A stretch of DNA of 64,000 nucleotides from Nitrospirota bacterium (lineage in GTDB: Bacteria; Nitrospirota; Thermodesulfovibrionia; Thermodesulfovibrionales; UBA1546), in assembly GCA_009773185.1 (NCBI GenBank), contig WPIF01000010.1, forward strand, positions 27,853-91,852, written 5' to 3'. Within the stretch, counting starts at the first letter, position 1; the number at the start of each line of letters is the position of its first letter. A model generated the notes under the pieces. It was not told where the DNA came from. It saw only the letters and a list, made by a program, of their open reading frames with translations, and did no database searches. Shown here one piece after another: positions 35,632 to 43,966 of the stretch. Made by a program: the position numbers and the translations under genes.

Positions 35632-36744
35632 TTACAATTTTTTCTCATAGACCCTGTACTGTTTGTAAAGCCTTCCTCCGATCATTTCTACCAGGCGCTG
35701 GATGGGGATGTTGTCTTCAAGTATCCATGAGAATTCAACTCTTCTGTACCCGCCTTTTTTTACTCCCTTGAATCCTTCTCTGAATAGAATGGCATCCACT
35801 CCCTTGTTCCTGTATTCCTTTTTTATCCCGAGCAACAGCATCCTGAGGTCTTTTATTTTTCCTGAATAATACAGGGCCTTTATTATCGTCAGCGGATTAA
35901 TTTTTCCGTTCATGTGTTTCAGGACATAATTGAAGTCAGGAATGAGCCCCATAAAACCAACGGGCCGGCCTTTGTCTTCTGCTATCAGTGTCATCTCAGG
36001 CACCACAACCTGCCTGAGCCTTTTGCCAAGATGATTAATTTCTTCATCTGTTAAGGGAATGAATCCCCAGTTATGTTCCCACGCTGAATTATAGACCTCC
36101 CTGAATACCTTCATCTCAGAATCAAAAATTTTTTTGTTTACCGGTCTGAATGTAATTCCTCTTTTTTCTGCTATCGCAGCAACCCTCAGGATTTTTTCAG
36201 GAAGCCGGTCCTTTACTTCATAGATGTATGCATACAGGTCTTTTGATTTATACATTCCGCAGGCTGTCATTAGTTCATTGTAATAGGGCATATTATACGG
36301 AGTCATGAGCATAGGGCTTTCATTAAACCCCTCGATAAGAAACCCGCATTCCTCGTTTGTCGAGAAATTCATGGGCCCTCTGATTATCTCCATGCCTTCT
36401 TTTTTCAGTTCTATGCAGGCCTTATCAAGTAATCCTGACGAAACCTCCGGATCATTGATGCACTCAAAAAAACCAAAGAACCCGGTTTTTTCATTATGGA
36501 ATTCGATGTGCCTTTGATTGACTATTGATGCTATCCTGCCGGCGCATTTCCCGTGTTTTTCTGCAATAAAGTATTTTACCTTTGCGTGATTGAAAAAAGG
36601 GTTTTTATCAGAAAACTGCTCTTTTGTTTCTTTTATCAGTTGCGGGACATAGCAAGTATCTTTTGAGTATAAAGGGAATGAAAATCTTATGAACTCATCG
36701 AGGCCTTTTGCTGTCTTAACCTCTATGGTTTTTACAGGGCACAA
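35632..36744 (-). CDS. GNAT-like acyltransferase, candidate bacterial ceramide synthase (bCerS-like)
   Basis: The 370-residue protein has a C-terminal GNAT fold (about 235-365), with the acyl-CoA loop LLLGIKKEYRNKGVDAILF. A longer N-terminal half contains RGPMNFSTNEECGFLIEGFNESPMLMTPYNMPYY. It resembles the YghO-like proteins that sit beside serine-palmitoyltransferase-like genes. From memory, bacterial ceramide synthase of Caulobacter is a GNAT-type enzyme that N-acylates 3-ketosphinganine. The start is a TTG with no clear ribosome binding site, 12 bases after the upstream gene. The role is inferred from the operon, not from a search. Confidence 0.7.
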   Translation of the reverse strand: MCPVKTIEVKTAKGLDEFIRFSFPLYSKDTCYVPQLIKETKEQFSDKNPFFNHAKVKYFIAEKHGKCAGRIASIVNQRHIEFHNEKTGFFGFFECINDPEVSSGLLDKACIELKKEGMEIIRGPMNFSTNEECGFLIEGFNESPMLMTPYNMPYYNELMTACGMYKSKDLYAYIYEVKDRLPEKILRVAAIAEKRGITFRPVNKKIFDSEMKVFREVYNSAWEHNWGFIPLTDEEINHLGKRLRQVVVPEMTLIAEDKGRPVGFMGLIPDFNYVLKHMNGKINPLTIIKALYYSGKIKDLRMLLLGIKKEYRNKGVDAILFREGFKGVKKGGYRRVEFSWILEDNIPIQRLVEMIGGRLYKQYRVYEKKL

Positions 36745-36756
36745 GATAAATTGAGG

Positions 36757-37986
36757 CTACTTAATGATCCCTAATGCCCTGCCTGTTTTAGCAAAGGCAT
36801 TAAGGACTGTGTCAAGATGTTCATCTGTATGTGTCGCCATATAGCTTGTCCTTATCAGCGCCTTGCCGTTAGGCACTGCAGGGCTTACGGCAACATTGGC
36901 AAAGACCCCTTCTTCCTGCAGCAGCATTGCAAACCTGAATGCTACCTCGTTTTCTTCGACTATTACCGGTATTATAGGCGTCTTGCTCGGGCCTGTCTCA
37001 AACCCCAGGTCTTTAAATCCTTTCAGCATCTTTTTTGTGTTTTCCCATAGCCTTTCTCTTCTCTCAGGCTCATTCTCGATAATATCAACGGCAGCGCTTA
37101 CCGCAGCTATTGAGGCAGGGGGAGGGCTTGCGCTGAATATCAGAGACCGCGCAAAATGTTTTATGTAGTGGATTAAGCTTTCTGAACCTGCTATGAAGCC
37201 TCCGATTGATGCAAGGGACTTGCTGTATGTTCCCATGAGGATGTCAACTTCCTTCTCGAGTCCAAAATGTTCTGCTGTCCCTCTGCCTGTCCTGCCGAGA
37301 ACCCCGATGCCGTGCGCATCATCCACCATAACCCTTGCCCTGTATTTTTTTGCAAGCTCTACGATCTCCGGCAGGTTTGCAATATCTCCTTCCATACTGA
37401 ATACGCCGTCAACAATAATGAGCTTGCCCCTGTCTTTGTTTTCCTCCAGGACCCTCTTCAGGTCTGTCATATCATTATGTTTGAATTTTTTTATATCGCC
37501 GTATGAGAGCCTGCACCCGTCAATAATACTTGCATGGTCCATCTTGTCTATAATTACTGCATCGTCTTTTCCGATTAGTGCCGATATAACGCCCAGATTA
37601 ACCTGAAACCCTGTAGAGAATACAAGCGCAGCCTCCTGTCTCATAAACTTTGCCAGCTTGTCTTCGAGATTAACATGGATATCGAGAGTGCCGTTTAATA
37701 ACCGGGAGCCTGCACAACCGGAACCATATTTTCTCACAGCCTCTATTGCAGCCTCTTTTACCTTTGGATGGTTCGTAAGCCCGAGATAGTTGTTGGAGCC
37801 GACCATTATCATCCTTTTGCCGTTTATTATGACCTCAGGGTCCTGTGCGCTTTCGATTACCCTGAAATATGGATAAAGCCCGTAAGACATTAGTTCCTTT
37901 GCCTTTGTGAACTTAAGGCACTTTTCGAATATGTCCGGCGATTCTTTTACAGCCATTGATGAATCCTGTACCAGTCCGCTGTCCAT
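36757..37986 (-). CDS. Serine palmitoyltransferase-like alpha-oxoamine synthase
   Basis: The 409-residue PLP enzyme belongs to the family of KBL, BioF and Spt. The PLP lysine is K256 in [12 protein letters not shown], the Asp/His pair is in [11 protein letters not shown] and the stacking His is in [12 protein letters not shown]. Two points favour Spt over KBL or BioF: the GT(Y/F)SKS lysine motif and the C-terminal [28 protein letters not shown], which matches bacterial Spt from memory. It would condense serine with an acyl thioester to 3-ketosphinganine. GGAAGG precedes the ATG at 37986, overlapping the upstream gene by 40 bases. Confidence 0.82.
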   Translation of the reverse strand: MDSGLVQDSSMAVKESPDIFEKCLKFTKAKELMSYGLYPYFRVIESAQDPEVIINGKRMIMVGSNNYLGLTNHPKVKEAAIEAVRKYGSGCAGSRLLNGTLDIHVNLEDKLAKFMRQEAALVFSTGFQVNLGVISALIGKDDAVIIDKMDHASIIDGCRLSYGDIKKFKHNDMTDLKRVLEENKDRGKLIIVDGVFSMEGDIANLPEIVELAKKYRARVMVDDAHGIGVLGRTGRGTAEHFGLEKEVDILMGTYSKSLASIGGFIAGSESLIHYIKHFARSLIFSASPPPASIAAVSAAVDIIENEPERRERLWENTKKMLKGFKDLGFETGPSKTPIIPVIVEENEVAFRFAMLLQEEGVFANVAVSPAVPNGKALIRTSYMATHTDEHLDTVLNAFAKTGRALGIIK

Positions 37987-38912
37987 TTTACACCTTCCTT
38001 TATTCCGACCTTAGGAACAAACCCAAGTTCTTCTCTTGCCTTCGATGAGTCGCATACCCAGTAAGGGTGCTGCAGCTCTTTTATCTTGTCTTTGTTTATA
38101 ATGTTACTCTTCCCGCCAAGCCTTTGTCCAATGCCTGCAAACAGAGGCATTATAACCCTGGGTATTCTAAGGCGTACCGGCTTTGTTCCGACTGCAGAGG
38201 ATATCTCTTCTGCGATTTCGTCGTTTGAATATATCCTGCCGTCAGACAGATAATATATCTTCCCTTCGGCTGCATTATTTTCCGAAGATATAATGGTCCC
38301 CCTGACAAGGTCATCAACATATAATAAAGAATAATAGCACTTTCCCCAGCACAGGAAAATACCTTTTCTTAGCATTTTGAAAAAAGTGTACATATCTTTA
38401 TCCCTTGGGCCGTATACCGCAGGCGGCCTGATGATGGTGAGCGGGATGATGTTTTTATGCCTTAAGACTATACGCTCAGCTTCAAGTTTGCTTTTTCCGT
38501 ATGCAGATACAGGCCTTGGTTCGACAGTTTCACTGACGGGTGTCCTGTCATGGCATGGCCCTGCAGCAGCAAGGCTGCTCAGATAGACAAATCTTTTGAT
38601 GCCGGGATTTTTCTCTGCTACTGCCTGAATGAGGTTTTCTGTGCCGCTTGTATTAGCAAGGAAAAAATCTTTATCATTTTTTGCCTTGGTGAGTCCTGCC
38701 AGATGAAATATATAATCAAAACCAGAGACTGCGTTAAGCAGGGATTCTTTTTCCGTGCAGTCGCCGTATGCAAGGCTGATATCGAGACTCTCCAGCCATC
38801 TCCGATCAGAGGTTTTTCTTACAAGGCAGGTGACACTATGGCCTTTTCTCAGAAGTTCTTCAACGAGATGACTTCCTATGAAACCTGTAGCTCCTGTTAC
38901 AAGGGTTTTCAT
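37947..38912 (-). CDS. NAD-dependent epimerase/dehydratase, candidate ceramide reductase (CerR-like)
   Basis: The start is set to the ATG at 38912 ([16 protein letters not shown]; 321 residues) because the track start is a TTG without support. It is an extended SDR: the GxxGxxG motif at the N-terminus, [20 protein letters not shown] (YxxxK catalytic pair) and [14 protein letters not shown]. The last residues fit the NAD-dependent epimerase family. In Caulobacter such an SDR (CerR) reduces the keto group of the acylated sphinganine. It is the first gene of the operon with the Spt-like and GNAT-like genes. A different sugar-nucleotide role is possible. Confidence 0.75.
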   Translation of the reverse strand: MKTLVTGATGFIGSHLVEELLRKGHSVTCLVRKTSDRRWLESLDISLAYGDCTEKESLLNAVSGFDYIFHLAGLTKAKNDKDFFLANTSGTENLIQAVAEKNPGIKRFVYLSSLAAAGPCHDRTPVSETVEPRPVSAYGKSKLEAERIVLRHKNIIPLTIIRPPAVYGPRDKDMYTFFKMLRKGIFLCWGKCYYSLLYVDDLVRGTIISSENNAAEGKIYYLSDGRIYSNDEIAEEISSAVGTKPVRLRIPRVIMPLFAGIGQRLGGKSNIINKDKIKELQHPYWVCDSSKAREELGFVPKVGIKEGVKWTADWYRIHQWL

Positions 38913-39005
38913 GCTTAGCAATAGTTTTAGCAGTTATGGGATTAAGAGTCAAGTGGATTTGGAAGTATAGGGAGGGAAGGGGCTGATAAGGACGGAAGGA
39001 TTTAA

Positions 39006-39086
39006 ACCGTTACTGCGGTTGCTACAGATAAGGCTGGCAATCAGTCAACAGCTACGAATCCGGCTGTAGTTCCTCATAAAAATAAG
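39006..39086 (+). pseudogene. Fragment of an Ig-like domain coding sequence
   Basis: On the plus strand the bases read TVTAVATDKAGNQSTATNPAVVPHKNK, typical of bacterial Ig-like/cadherin-type repeats of surface proteins. A stop codon lies directly upstream and no start codon or ribosome binding site is present. It is best seen as a relic of a large surface-protein gene in the gap between the CerR-like gene and the TMTC-like gene. Confidence 0.5.
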
Positions 39087-39123
39087 GGAAGTGTAGGGAA
39101 ATCCGGTTTGGGGTTAACCCTGT

Positions 39124-41079
39124 CTACTTTTCCTTTATGCGAAGAAGTTTATTTAGATTATCGCTTGCCATCTTTAATTCCGGATTAATCAACAGTGCTG
39201 TCTGATATTCATTTATTGCTTCTTCCAACAATCCTTTTTTTTCATATGCTACCCCAAGATTATTGTGCGCTTCCATGAAATCCGGCTTTAGCCTTAAAGC
39301 AAGCCGGTAGTGTTCAATAGCTTTATCAAGCCATCCTTTAGCGATATAGGCGTTTCCCATGTTATTATGTGCTGTTGAAAAATCCGGCCCTAACCATATG
39401 GCAATCTGATAATGTTCAATAGCTTTATCGACCCATCCTTTTTCTTTGTATTCTACCCCAAGATTATTGTGCGCTTCTATGAAATCCGGGTTAATTTTTA
39501 GAGCTGTTTGGTAGTTTTCTATTGCTTTATCGCCCCATCCCTTAGCGCTGTAAATTTTGCCAAGGTTATAATAGACCCTTGCTTTTTCAGGGCTCTTCGT
39601 TGCTGCATCTTCCCATAGTGACACCTCATCCTTCCATACAATATTTCTCTGATAAGTAGAAATTGCGAAAACAATAACTACAGCGGACAGTAGTAAATAG
39701 GCAGTGATAAGGGAAATCCGTGAAAGATAGTCCCGAGTTTTGAGTTCTGTCCGCTCCGATTCGCGGAGGGGGGGCAGGCAATTTGCAGAATATAAACGGC
39801 GAATTATGAAATGCAAACCATAAAAACCGGCAGATGTGAAGGCAATAATGATTCCAATGCCCGGCAAATAAACCCTGTGTTCAAAAATTACATCCTTTAT
39901 AGGAATTATTGATGATTCAACAGATAAAGTTATGAAAAACCAGAAGATGCCGAAAGCTAAAAAGCGTGAAGCGTATAGCGTGTAGCGGTTAGCGTAAAGG
40001 AGATAAATACCGAAAGCAAAAATCAATAAAAGGAAAAGAAGGGATAAAAACACCTCTGGATTAAAGAATGAATGGTATATTGTATAATCGTAATCGAGGT
40101 TCTGATTTATCGGAAGAACCAATAGCCTTATGTATGTAACTATTACTCTGAATTGTGTCGGTAGATAATCCCATCTTGATATCTGCTCTGTTTCCTGAGA
40201 TGCTTCTCTTAGTTCTCCAATTGCATCTCCGATTGGGCTATCTGTACCTGTCAGGCCTAAAGGGATGATGAGCATAGTAAGAATAATTGGTATTAAAAAT
40301 AGAAGTCTTTTCTTAATATTTCCTTCAAAAAACATGAATTCGTAAACAATAGTAATGAGTGGCAGGGTAAAAGAAATTTCCTTTGTCTTCATCGCAAGTA
40401 TAGCAGAAATTATAGAGGCAGTGTATAGCGTATAGCGTGTAGCGTACAGTCTGCTCTCTGCTTTTTGCTCTTCTCTCCATTTTATATACAGGACAAGCGA
40501 TAGAAGATACAACATGGTTGCCAGGGAAGTAAACCTCTGAACAATATACGTTACTGCCTGTGTCTGGATTGGATGGGAGACAAAGAGCAAGGCAATAAAC
40601 AGGGGTGAATAGGTGAATAGGTGAATGAGTGAATCAAAGTTTGTTCCTTCTGACTGCTGATTGCTGAAAAACGGTGTCTTAAATGTAATAACCACAAGCC
40701 AGTAAACAAGGATTGCATTAAAGATGTGGATGACGAGATTAACTATGTGATAGCCAATGGTATTCAAACCTCCGAAATGATAGTTCAGAGCAAATGTTAA
40801 AAAACCAAACCATCTTGAACCGGACGGAGGCCAAAAATTATTTAAATCCCTTAATCTATAGTTTTCAATAACATTATCTATATCATCAAACTGAAATGGG
40901 ACAGTGAAGGTGTTGGAGTAGGTGAGAAGGCCAAAAACGGCTATAAGAAAAAAATGAACAATCGGCTTATTGAATAAACTCCATTTAGAAGATATATCAC
41001 TTGATATTAAAGGCTTGCTATTTAATATAGAGCCAGCCTGCGATTCGTGTTGCTTTTTTTTGCCTGATGCTTTCCCCAT
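39124..41079 (-). CDS. TMTC/DUF1736-like multi-pass membrane protein with C-terminal TPRs
   Basis: The 651-residue protein has about ten membrane helices in the first 470 residues and the family segment TFTVPFQFDDIDNVIENYRLRDLNNFW...RWFGFLTFALNYHFGGLNTIGYHIVNLVIHIFNAILVYWLV. About four TPR units follow (for example KGWGDKAIENYQTALKINPDFIEAHNNLGVEYKEKGW). Such proteins are thought to act in glycosylation or as envelope glycan transferases. Three segments are translated dispersed repeats (LYATRYTLYTAS, LYANRYTLYASR, CLPPLRESERTELKT), which suggests a tolerant loop position. No ribosome binding site precedes the ATG. Confidence 0.78.
   Translation of the reverse strand: MGKASGKKKQHESQAGSILNSKPLISSDISSKWSLFNKPIVHFFLIAVFGLLTYSNTFTVPFQFDDIDNVIENYRLRDLNNFWPPSGSRWFGFLTFALNYHFGGLNTIGYHIVNLVIHIFNAILVYWLVVITFKTPFFSNQQSEGTNFDSLIHLFTYSPLFIALLFVSHPIQTQAVTYIVQRFTSLATMLYLLSLVLYIKWREEQKAESRLYATRYTLYTASIISAILAMKTKEISFTLPLITIVYEFMFFEGNIKKRLLFLIPIILTMLIIPLGLTGTDSPIGDAIGELREASQETEQISRWDYLPTQFRVIVTYIRLLVLPINQNLDYDYTIYHSFFNPEVFLSLLFLLLIFAFGIYLLYANRYTLYASRFLAFGIFWFFITLSVESSIIPIKDVIFEHRVYLPGIGIIIAFTSAGFYGLHFIIRRLYSANCLPPLRESERTELKTRDYLSRISLITAYLLLSAVVIVFAISTYQRNIVWKDEVSLWEDAATKSPEKARVYYNLGKIYSAKGWGDKAIENYQTALKINPDFIEAHNNLGVEYKEKGWVDKAIEHYQIAIWLGPDFSTAHNNMGNAYIAKGWLDKAIEHYRLALRLKPDFMEAHNNLGVAYEKKGLLEEAINEYQTALLINPELKMASDNLNKLLRIKEK
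39731..39780. repeat. In-frame dispersed repeat in the TMTC-like gene
   Basis: The stretch tcccgagttttgagttctgtccgctccgattcgcggagggggggcagg is translated on the minus strand as CLPPLRESERTELKTRD. This polar peptide sits between membrane helices and has no family counterpart that I know, consistent with an inserted repeat. Confidence 0.55.
39961..39997. repeat. In-frame AGCGTATAGCGTGTAGCG repeat, copy 1
   Basis: aagcgtgaagcgtatagcgtgtagcggttagcgtaaa is translated as LYANRYTLYASRF. A second copy lies at 40421-40475 in the same gene, translated as LYATRYTLYTAS. Confidence 0.65.
40421..40475. repeat. In-frame AGCGTATAGCGTGTAGCG repeat, copy 2
   Basis: gtgtatagcgtatagcgtgtagcgtacagtctgctctctgctttttgctcttctc is translated as EEQKAESRLYATRYTLYTAS. 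It shares the tandem 8-9-base core of the copy at 39961-39997. Confidence 0.65.
40605..40636. repeat. Four 8-bp tandem units GTGAAT(A/G)(G/A) in the TMTC-like gene
   Basis: GTGAATAG GTGAATAG GTGAATGA GTGAATCA run in tandem and are translated as SLIHLFTYSP. An 8-base unit is not a multiple of three, so a change in unit number would shift the frame. Confidence 0.55.
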
Positions 41080-41086
41080 GGATGAG

Positions 41087-41116
41087 AATATAACAGTTCT
41101 TGCTTCAGTTGTTCAA
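41087..41116 (-). promoter_or_regulatory. Sigma-70 promoter of the TMTC-like gene, probably leaderless
   Basis: On the minus strand TTGAAC (41111-41116), an 18-base spacer and TATATT (41087-41092) lie with only 7 bases between the -10 box and the ATG at 41079. No ribosome binding site is present. Confidence 0.5.
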
Positions 41117-41189
41117 TGGAGAATGATTCAGCATTTGAGGCAAAATATACGGAACTGCAATATCGCTGTTTATTTTGATTCCTACAATT

Positions 41190-42029
41190 TTAAAGGCGCA
41201 TTGATTCAAGCCTTGCCACTCTTTCTTCCATTGGAGGATGAGTGCTGAAGAGCTTTAACAGCCCTCCGCCGCTGAGCGGGTTGACGATAAACATATGGGA
41301 TGTTGCGGGGTTTGCCTGCATGGGTATCTGTTTTGACGCCATATCAAGCTTTCTGAGCGCGTTTGCAAGAAATCTCGGATTGCCTGCAAGACGCGCGCCG
41401 CCTTCATCAGCAGCGTATTCCCTTGAGCGGGATATTGCCATCTGAACCAGTAACGCTGCTATAGGGCCCACTATCATCATGACCAATGCTGCAGCAGGGC
41501 TTCCGCTTTCGTCATCATCTCTCCTGCCGCCGAAAATGGCTGCCCATTGCGCCATCTGTGCCAGGTAGCTTATGGCAGCGGCAAGGGTAGCCGCTATGGT
41601 GCTTATCAATATATCTCTGTGCCTGATGTGAGCAAGCTCGTGCGCTATTACCCCTGTGAGTTCATCAGCGCTCAGTATGCGCATAATGCCTGTTGTTACG
41701 GCAACAGCAGCATGTTTTGGATTTCTCCCTGTTGCAAAGGCATTCGGCTGGTCTGCGTCTATAATGTAAACTTTTGGCATTGGTATCTCTGCTTTTTGTG
41801 CAAGCCTTCTGACTATCCCGTAAAGTTCAGGCACTTCCGTTTCTGCAACCTCTCTTGCGCCATACATCTTAAGGACAATCTTGTCGCTGAACCAGTAGGC
41901 GAACAGGTTCATTCCTCCTGCGAAGATAAATGCCATGGTCATCCCCTGCTTTCCTCCAAAGGCACCTCCTGCCCACACGAGAATAAGGCTCAGGGTAACA
42001 AGCAAAATCATTGTTTTTAAGCTGTTCAT
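41190..42029 (-). CDS. htpX: HtpX-family membrane zinc metalloprotease
   Basis: The 279-residue protein has two N-terminal membrane helices, the zinc motif [13 protein letters not shown] (HExxH), two further hydrophobic segments (about 150-190) and the third ligand region [13 protein letters not shown]. It ends [18 protein letters not shown], typical of HtpX. It degrades misfolded membrane proteins from the cytoplasmic side. GGAGGG lies before the ATG. It is the last gene of the run that begins with resB and is separated from the receiver gene by 96 bases. Confidence 0.95.
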   Translation of the reverse strand: MNSLKTMILLVTLSLILVWAGGAFGGKQGMTMAFIFAGGMNLFAYWFSDKIVLKMYGAREVAETEVPELYGIVRRLAQKAEIPMPKVYIIDADQPNAFATGRNPKHAAVAVTTGIMRILSADELTGVIAHELAHIRHRDILISTIAATLAAAISYLAQMAQWAAIFGGRRDDDESGSPAAALVMMIVGPIAALLVQMAISRSREYAADEGGARLAGNPRFLANALRKLDMASKQIPMQANPATSHMFIVNPLSGGGLLKLFSTHPPMEERVARLESMRL

Positions 42030-42125
42030 TTATTAGTCCCTCCGTTGACATGCGAAGCGCATAAGTTTTAACAACTGCAATATTATAAAACAGAAAATGA
42101 GGCAGTAGCAAGAGCAGGGCAAGAC

Positions 42126-42479
42126 TTACTGATCAAGGCAGAGCTTCAGGGTATTTTCAAGTTCTTCCAGTTTAAAGGGTTTTTTGAGGCTGTATATGCC
42201 TCTCTGCCTGAACTCTTTATCCATCTCAGGCGTAATAAAGGCTGAACATACAACAACTTTAAGGGAATCTGTCAAATCACTCACCTTTTCCAGCAGCACT
42301 GTGCCATTTTCCTCAGGCATTTTAAGGTCTGTAAAAAGGATATCAACATTATTATCCTTAAGATTTTTTATGGCTTCTTTTACATTGGCGGCTGTAATAA
42401 CGTCGTAACCCCACCTTCTGAGCGCCCGCTCAAGAAACCACCTTACAAGCTGTTCGTCATCTACTATAAGGACCTTCAT
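42126..42479 (-). CDS. Single-domain response regulator
   Basis: The 117-residue protein is a stand-alone receiver: acidic pocket VLIVDDEQ, phospho-acceptor Asp in DILFTDLKMPEENG, the Thr/Ser position in VVCSAF and the Lys in SLKKPF. It has no output domain. It lies 29 bases after the NtrC-type regulator and probably acts in the same phosphorelay as the heme-motif kinase. The ribosome binding site is weak. Confidence 0.92.
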   Translation of the reverse strand: MKVLIVDDEQLVRWFLERALRRWGYDVITAANVKEAIKNLKDNNVDILFTDLKMPEENGTVLLEKVSDLTDSLKVVVCSAFITPEMDKEFRQRGIYSLKKPFKLEELENTLKLCLDQ

Positions 42480-42508
42480 GTTATTAACATAAGCAAAAAG
42501 TGTGCTAA

Positions 42509-43897
42509 TTAAGGTTTTTCAGGCAAGAATCCGAATTTCTGCATCCTGTATCTTAATGCGTCCCGTGTGATATTCAGCAATCTTGAGGACTTTGTCTGGT
42601 TACCCCTTGTTATGTCCAATGCCTGCCTTATCAGCTCTTTCTCGACTTCTTCTATATCAAGACCGCCAGGGGGAATTTTTATGTCAATGCTCCTGACATT
42701 TGCCAGGGCAACCTCTTTTGAAGTGAATTCTATAGGGAGATGTTCAGGCAGTATAAAGTCCTCTTCGCTCTCGAGTATCATGGCTCTTTCTATAATATTT
42801 TTGAGTTCTCTCACATTTCCGGGCCATTGGTATTCTTTAAAATATTTTTCTGCTTCTTTTGAAATGCCCTTGAGGTTTTTCTTGAATTCCCTGTTAAATT
42901 CGTTTATGAAGTATTTTGCAAGGGTAGCTATGTCGCTCGGCCTGTCCCTGAGAGGCGGGATAAGGACAGGGATGACCTTAAGCCTGTAATAGAGGTCTTC
43001 CCTGAAATTGCCGCTTTTTACTTCTTCAGCAAGGTTTTTATTTGTTGCAGCAATTATCCTGACGTCAACTGTTATGTCTTTCACGCCGCCGATTCGCTTG
43101 AACATCTTGCCTTCTATGATCTTCAGGAGTTTTGCCTGGGTGCTGGGTTTCATATCCCCTATTTCATCGAGATAGATGGACCCGCCGTCTGCAAGCTCGA
43201 ACAGCCCCTTTTTCATGGCCTTTGCATCCGTAAAGGCCCCTTTCTCATGGCCGAACAATTCACTTTCTATAAGGGTCTCCGGCAGCGCTGTGCAGTTAAT
43301 CTCCATGAACGGTTTGTCGCTCCTCCTGCTCTGGTAATGTATCACCTTTGCTACAAGGTCTTTTCCTGTGCCGCTCTCGCCCTGAAGCATGATGGTTGTG
43401 GCATCGCTTTTTGCAATTTTCTTTATTAGCTCAAAAATCTTCTGCATTGCTTCTGACTGGCCGATTATGCTGTCAAACCCGTATTTTAAAGAAAGCTGCG
43501 ACCTGAACTGTGAAACCTCTTTTCTGAGGGAGACGGTCTCCAGCGCCTTTGCAACCAGTATCTTGAGCTTGTCTACGTTAAACGGCTTTTCAACAAAATC
43601 ATAGGCCCCGAGTTTTATGGTCTTTACCGCAGTCTGTATATCGCCAAAGGCAGTAATCATTATAGCGAGGGCATCTTTATTTATTTCTTTAATGCCCTGA
43701 AGGACTGTTATGCCCGAGACATCAGGAAGATGGATATCCAGAAGGGTGACATCAGGGGTCTCTTCTTTAAAGAGATTAAGCCCTTCCATCCCCTTTTCAG
43801 CAGTTATTACTGTGTAGCCCTCTTTTGAAAGGTTTTGCTGTAATGACCATCTCAGGAGTTTCTCATCATCAATGACAAGTATCTTTGCTTCCGGCAA
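42509..43897 (-). CDS. Sigma-54-dependent NtrC-family response regulator
   Basis: The 462 residues comprise a receiver (Asp54 in VTLLDIHLPDVSG), a central AAA+ domain (about 140-375) and a Fis-type helix-turn-helix (RQALDITRGNQTKSSRLLNITRDALRYRMQKFG). The AAA+ domain has Walker A GESGTGKD, the sigma-54 contact loop GAFTDA (a GAFTGA variant) and Walker B GGSIYLDEIGDM. It should activate sigma-54 promoters when phosphorylated by the kinase encoded just upstream. The start codon is TTG, supported by GGAGG 8 bases upstream. Target promoters were not located. Confidence 0.95.
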   Translation of the reverse strand: MPEAKILVIDDEKLLRWSLQQNLSKEGYTVITAEKGMEGLNLFKEETPDVTLLDIHLPDVSGITVLQGIKEINKDALAIMITAFGDIQTAVKTIKLGAYDFVEKPFNVDKLKILVAKALETVSLRKEVSQFRSQLSLKYGFDSIIGQSEAMQKIFELIKKIAKSDATTIMLQGESGTGKDLVAKVIHYQSRRSDKPFMEINCTALPETLIESELFGHEKGAFTDAKAMKKGLFELADGGSIYLDEIGDMKPSTQAKLLKIIEGKMFKRIGGVKDITVDVRIIAATNKNLAEEVKSGNFREDLYYRLKVIPVLIPPLRDRPSDIATLAKYFINEFNREFKKNLKGISKEAEKYFKEYQWPGNVRELKNIIERAMILESEEDFILPEHLPIEFTSKEVALANVRSIDIKIPPGGLDIEEVEKELIRQALDITRGNQTKSSRLLNITRDALRYRMQKFGFLPEKP

Positions 43898-43966
43898 CTT
43901 TTATCCTCCGTCAAAGATAGTTTCAAAAGTTACAACAGTTTCAAAAGGTGCAACTATTGCAACTTC

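Noticed and set aside
36757-37986. Calling the PLP enzyme glycine C-acetyltransferase (kbl) or bioF
   Set aside because: The lysine motif GTYSKS and the C-terminal VSPAVP...MATHT segment look like serine palmitoyltransferase, and no tdh or biotin genes are adjacent.
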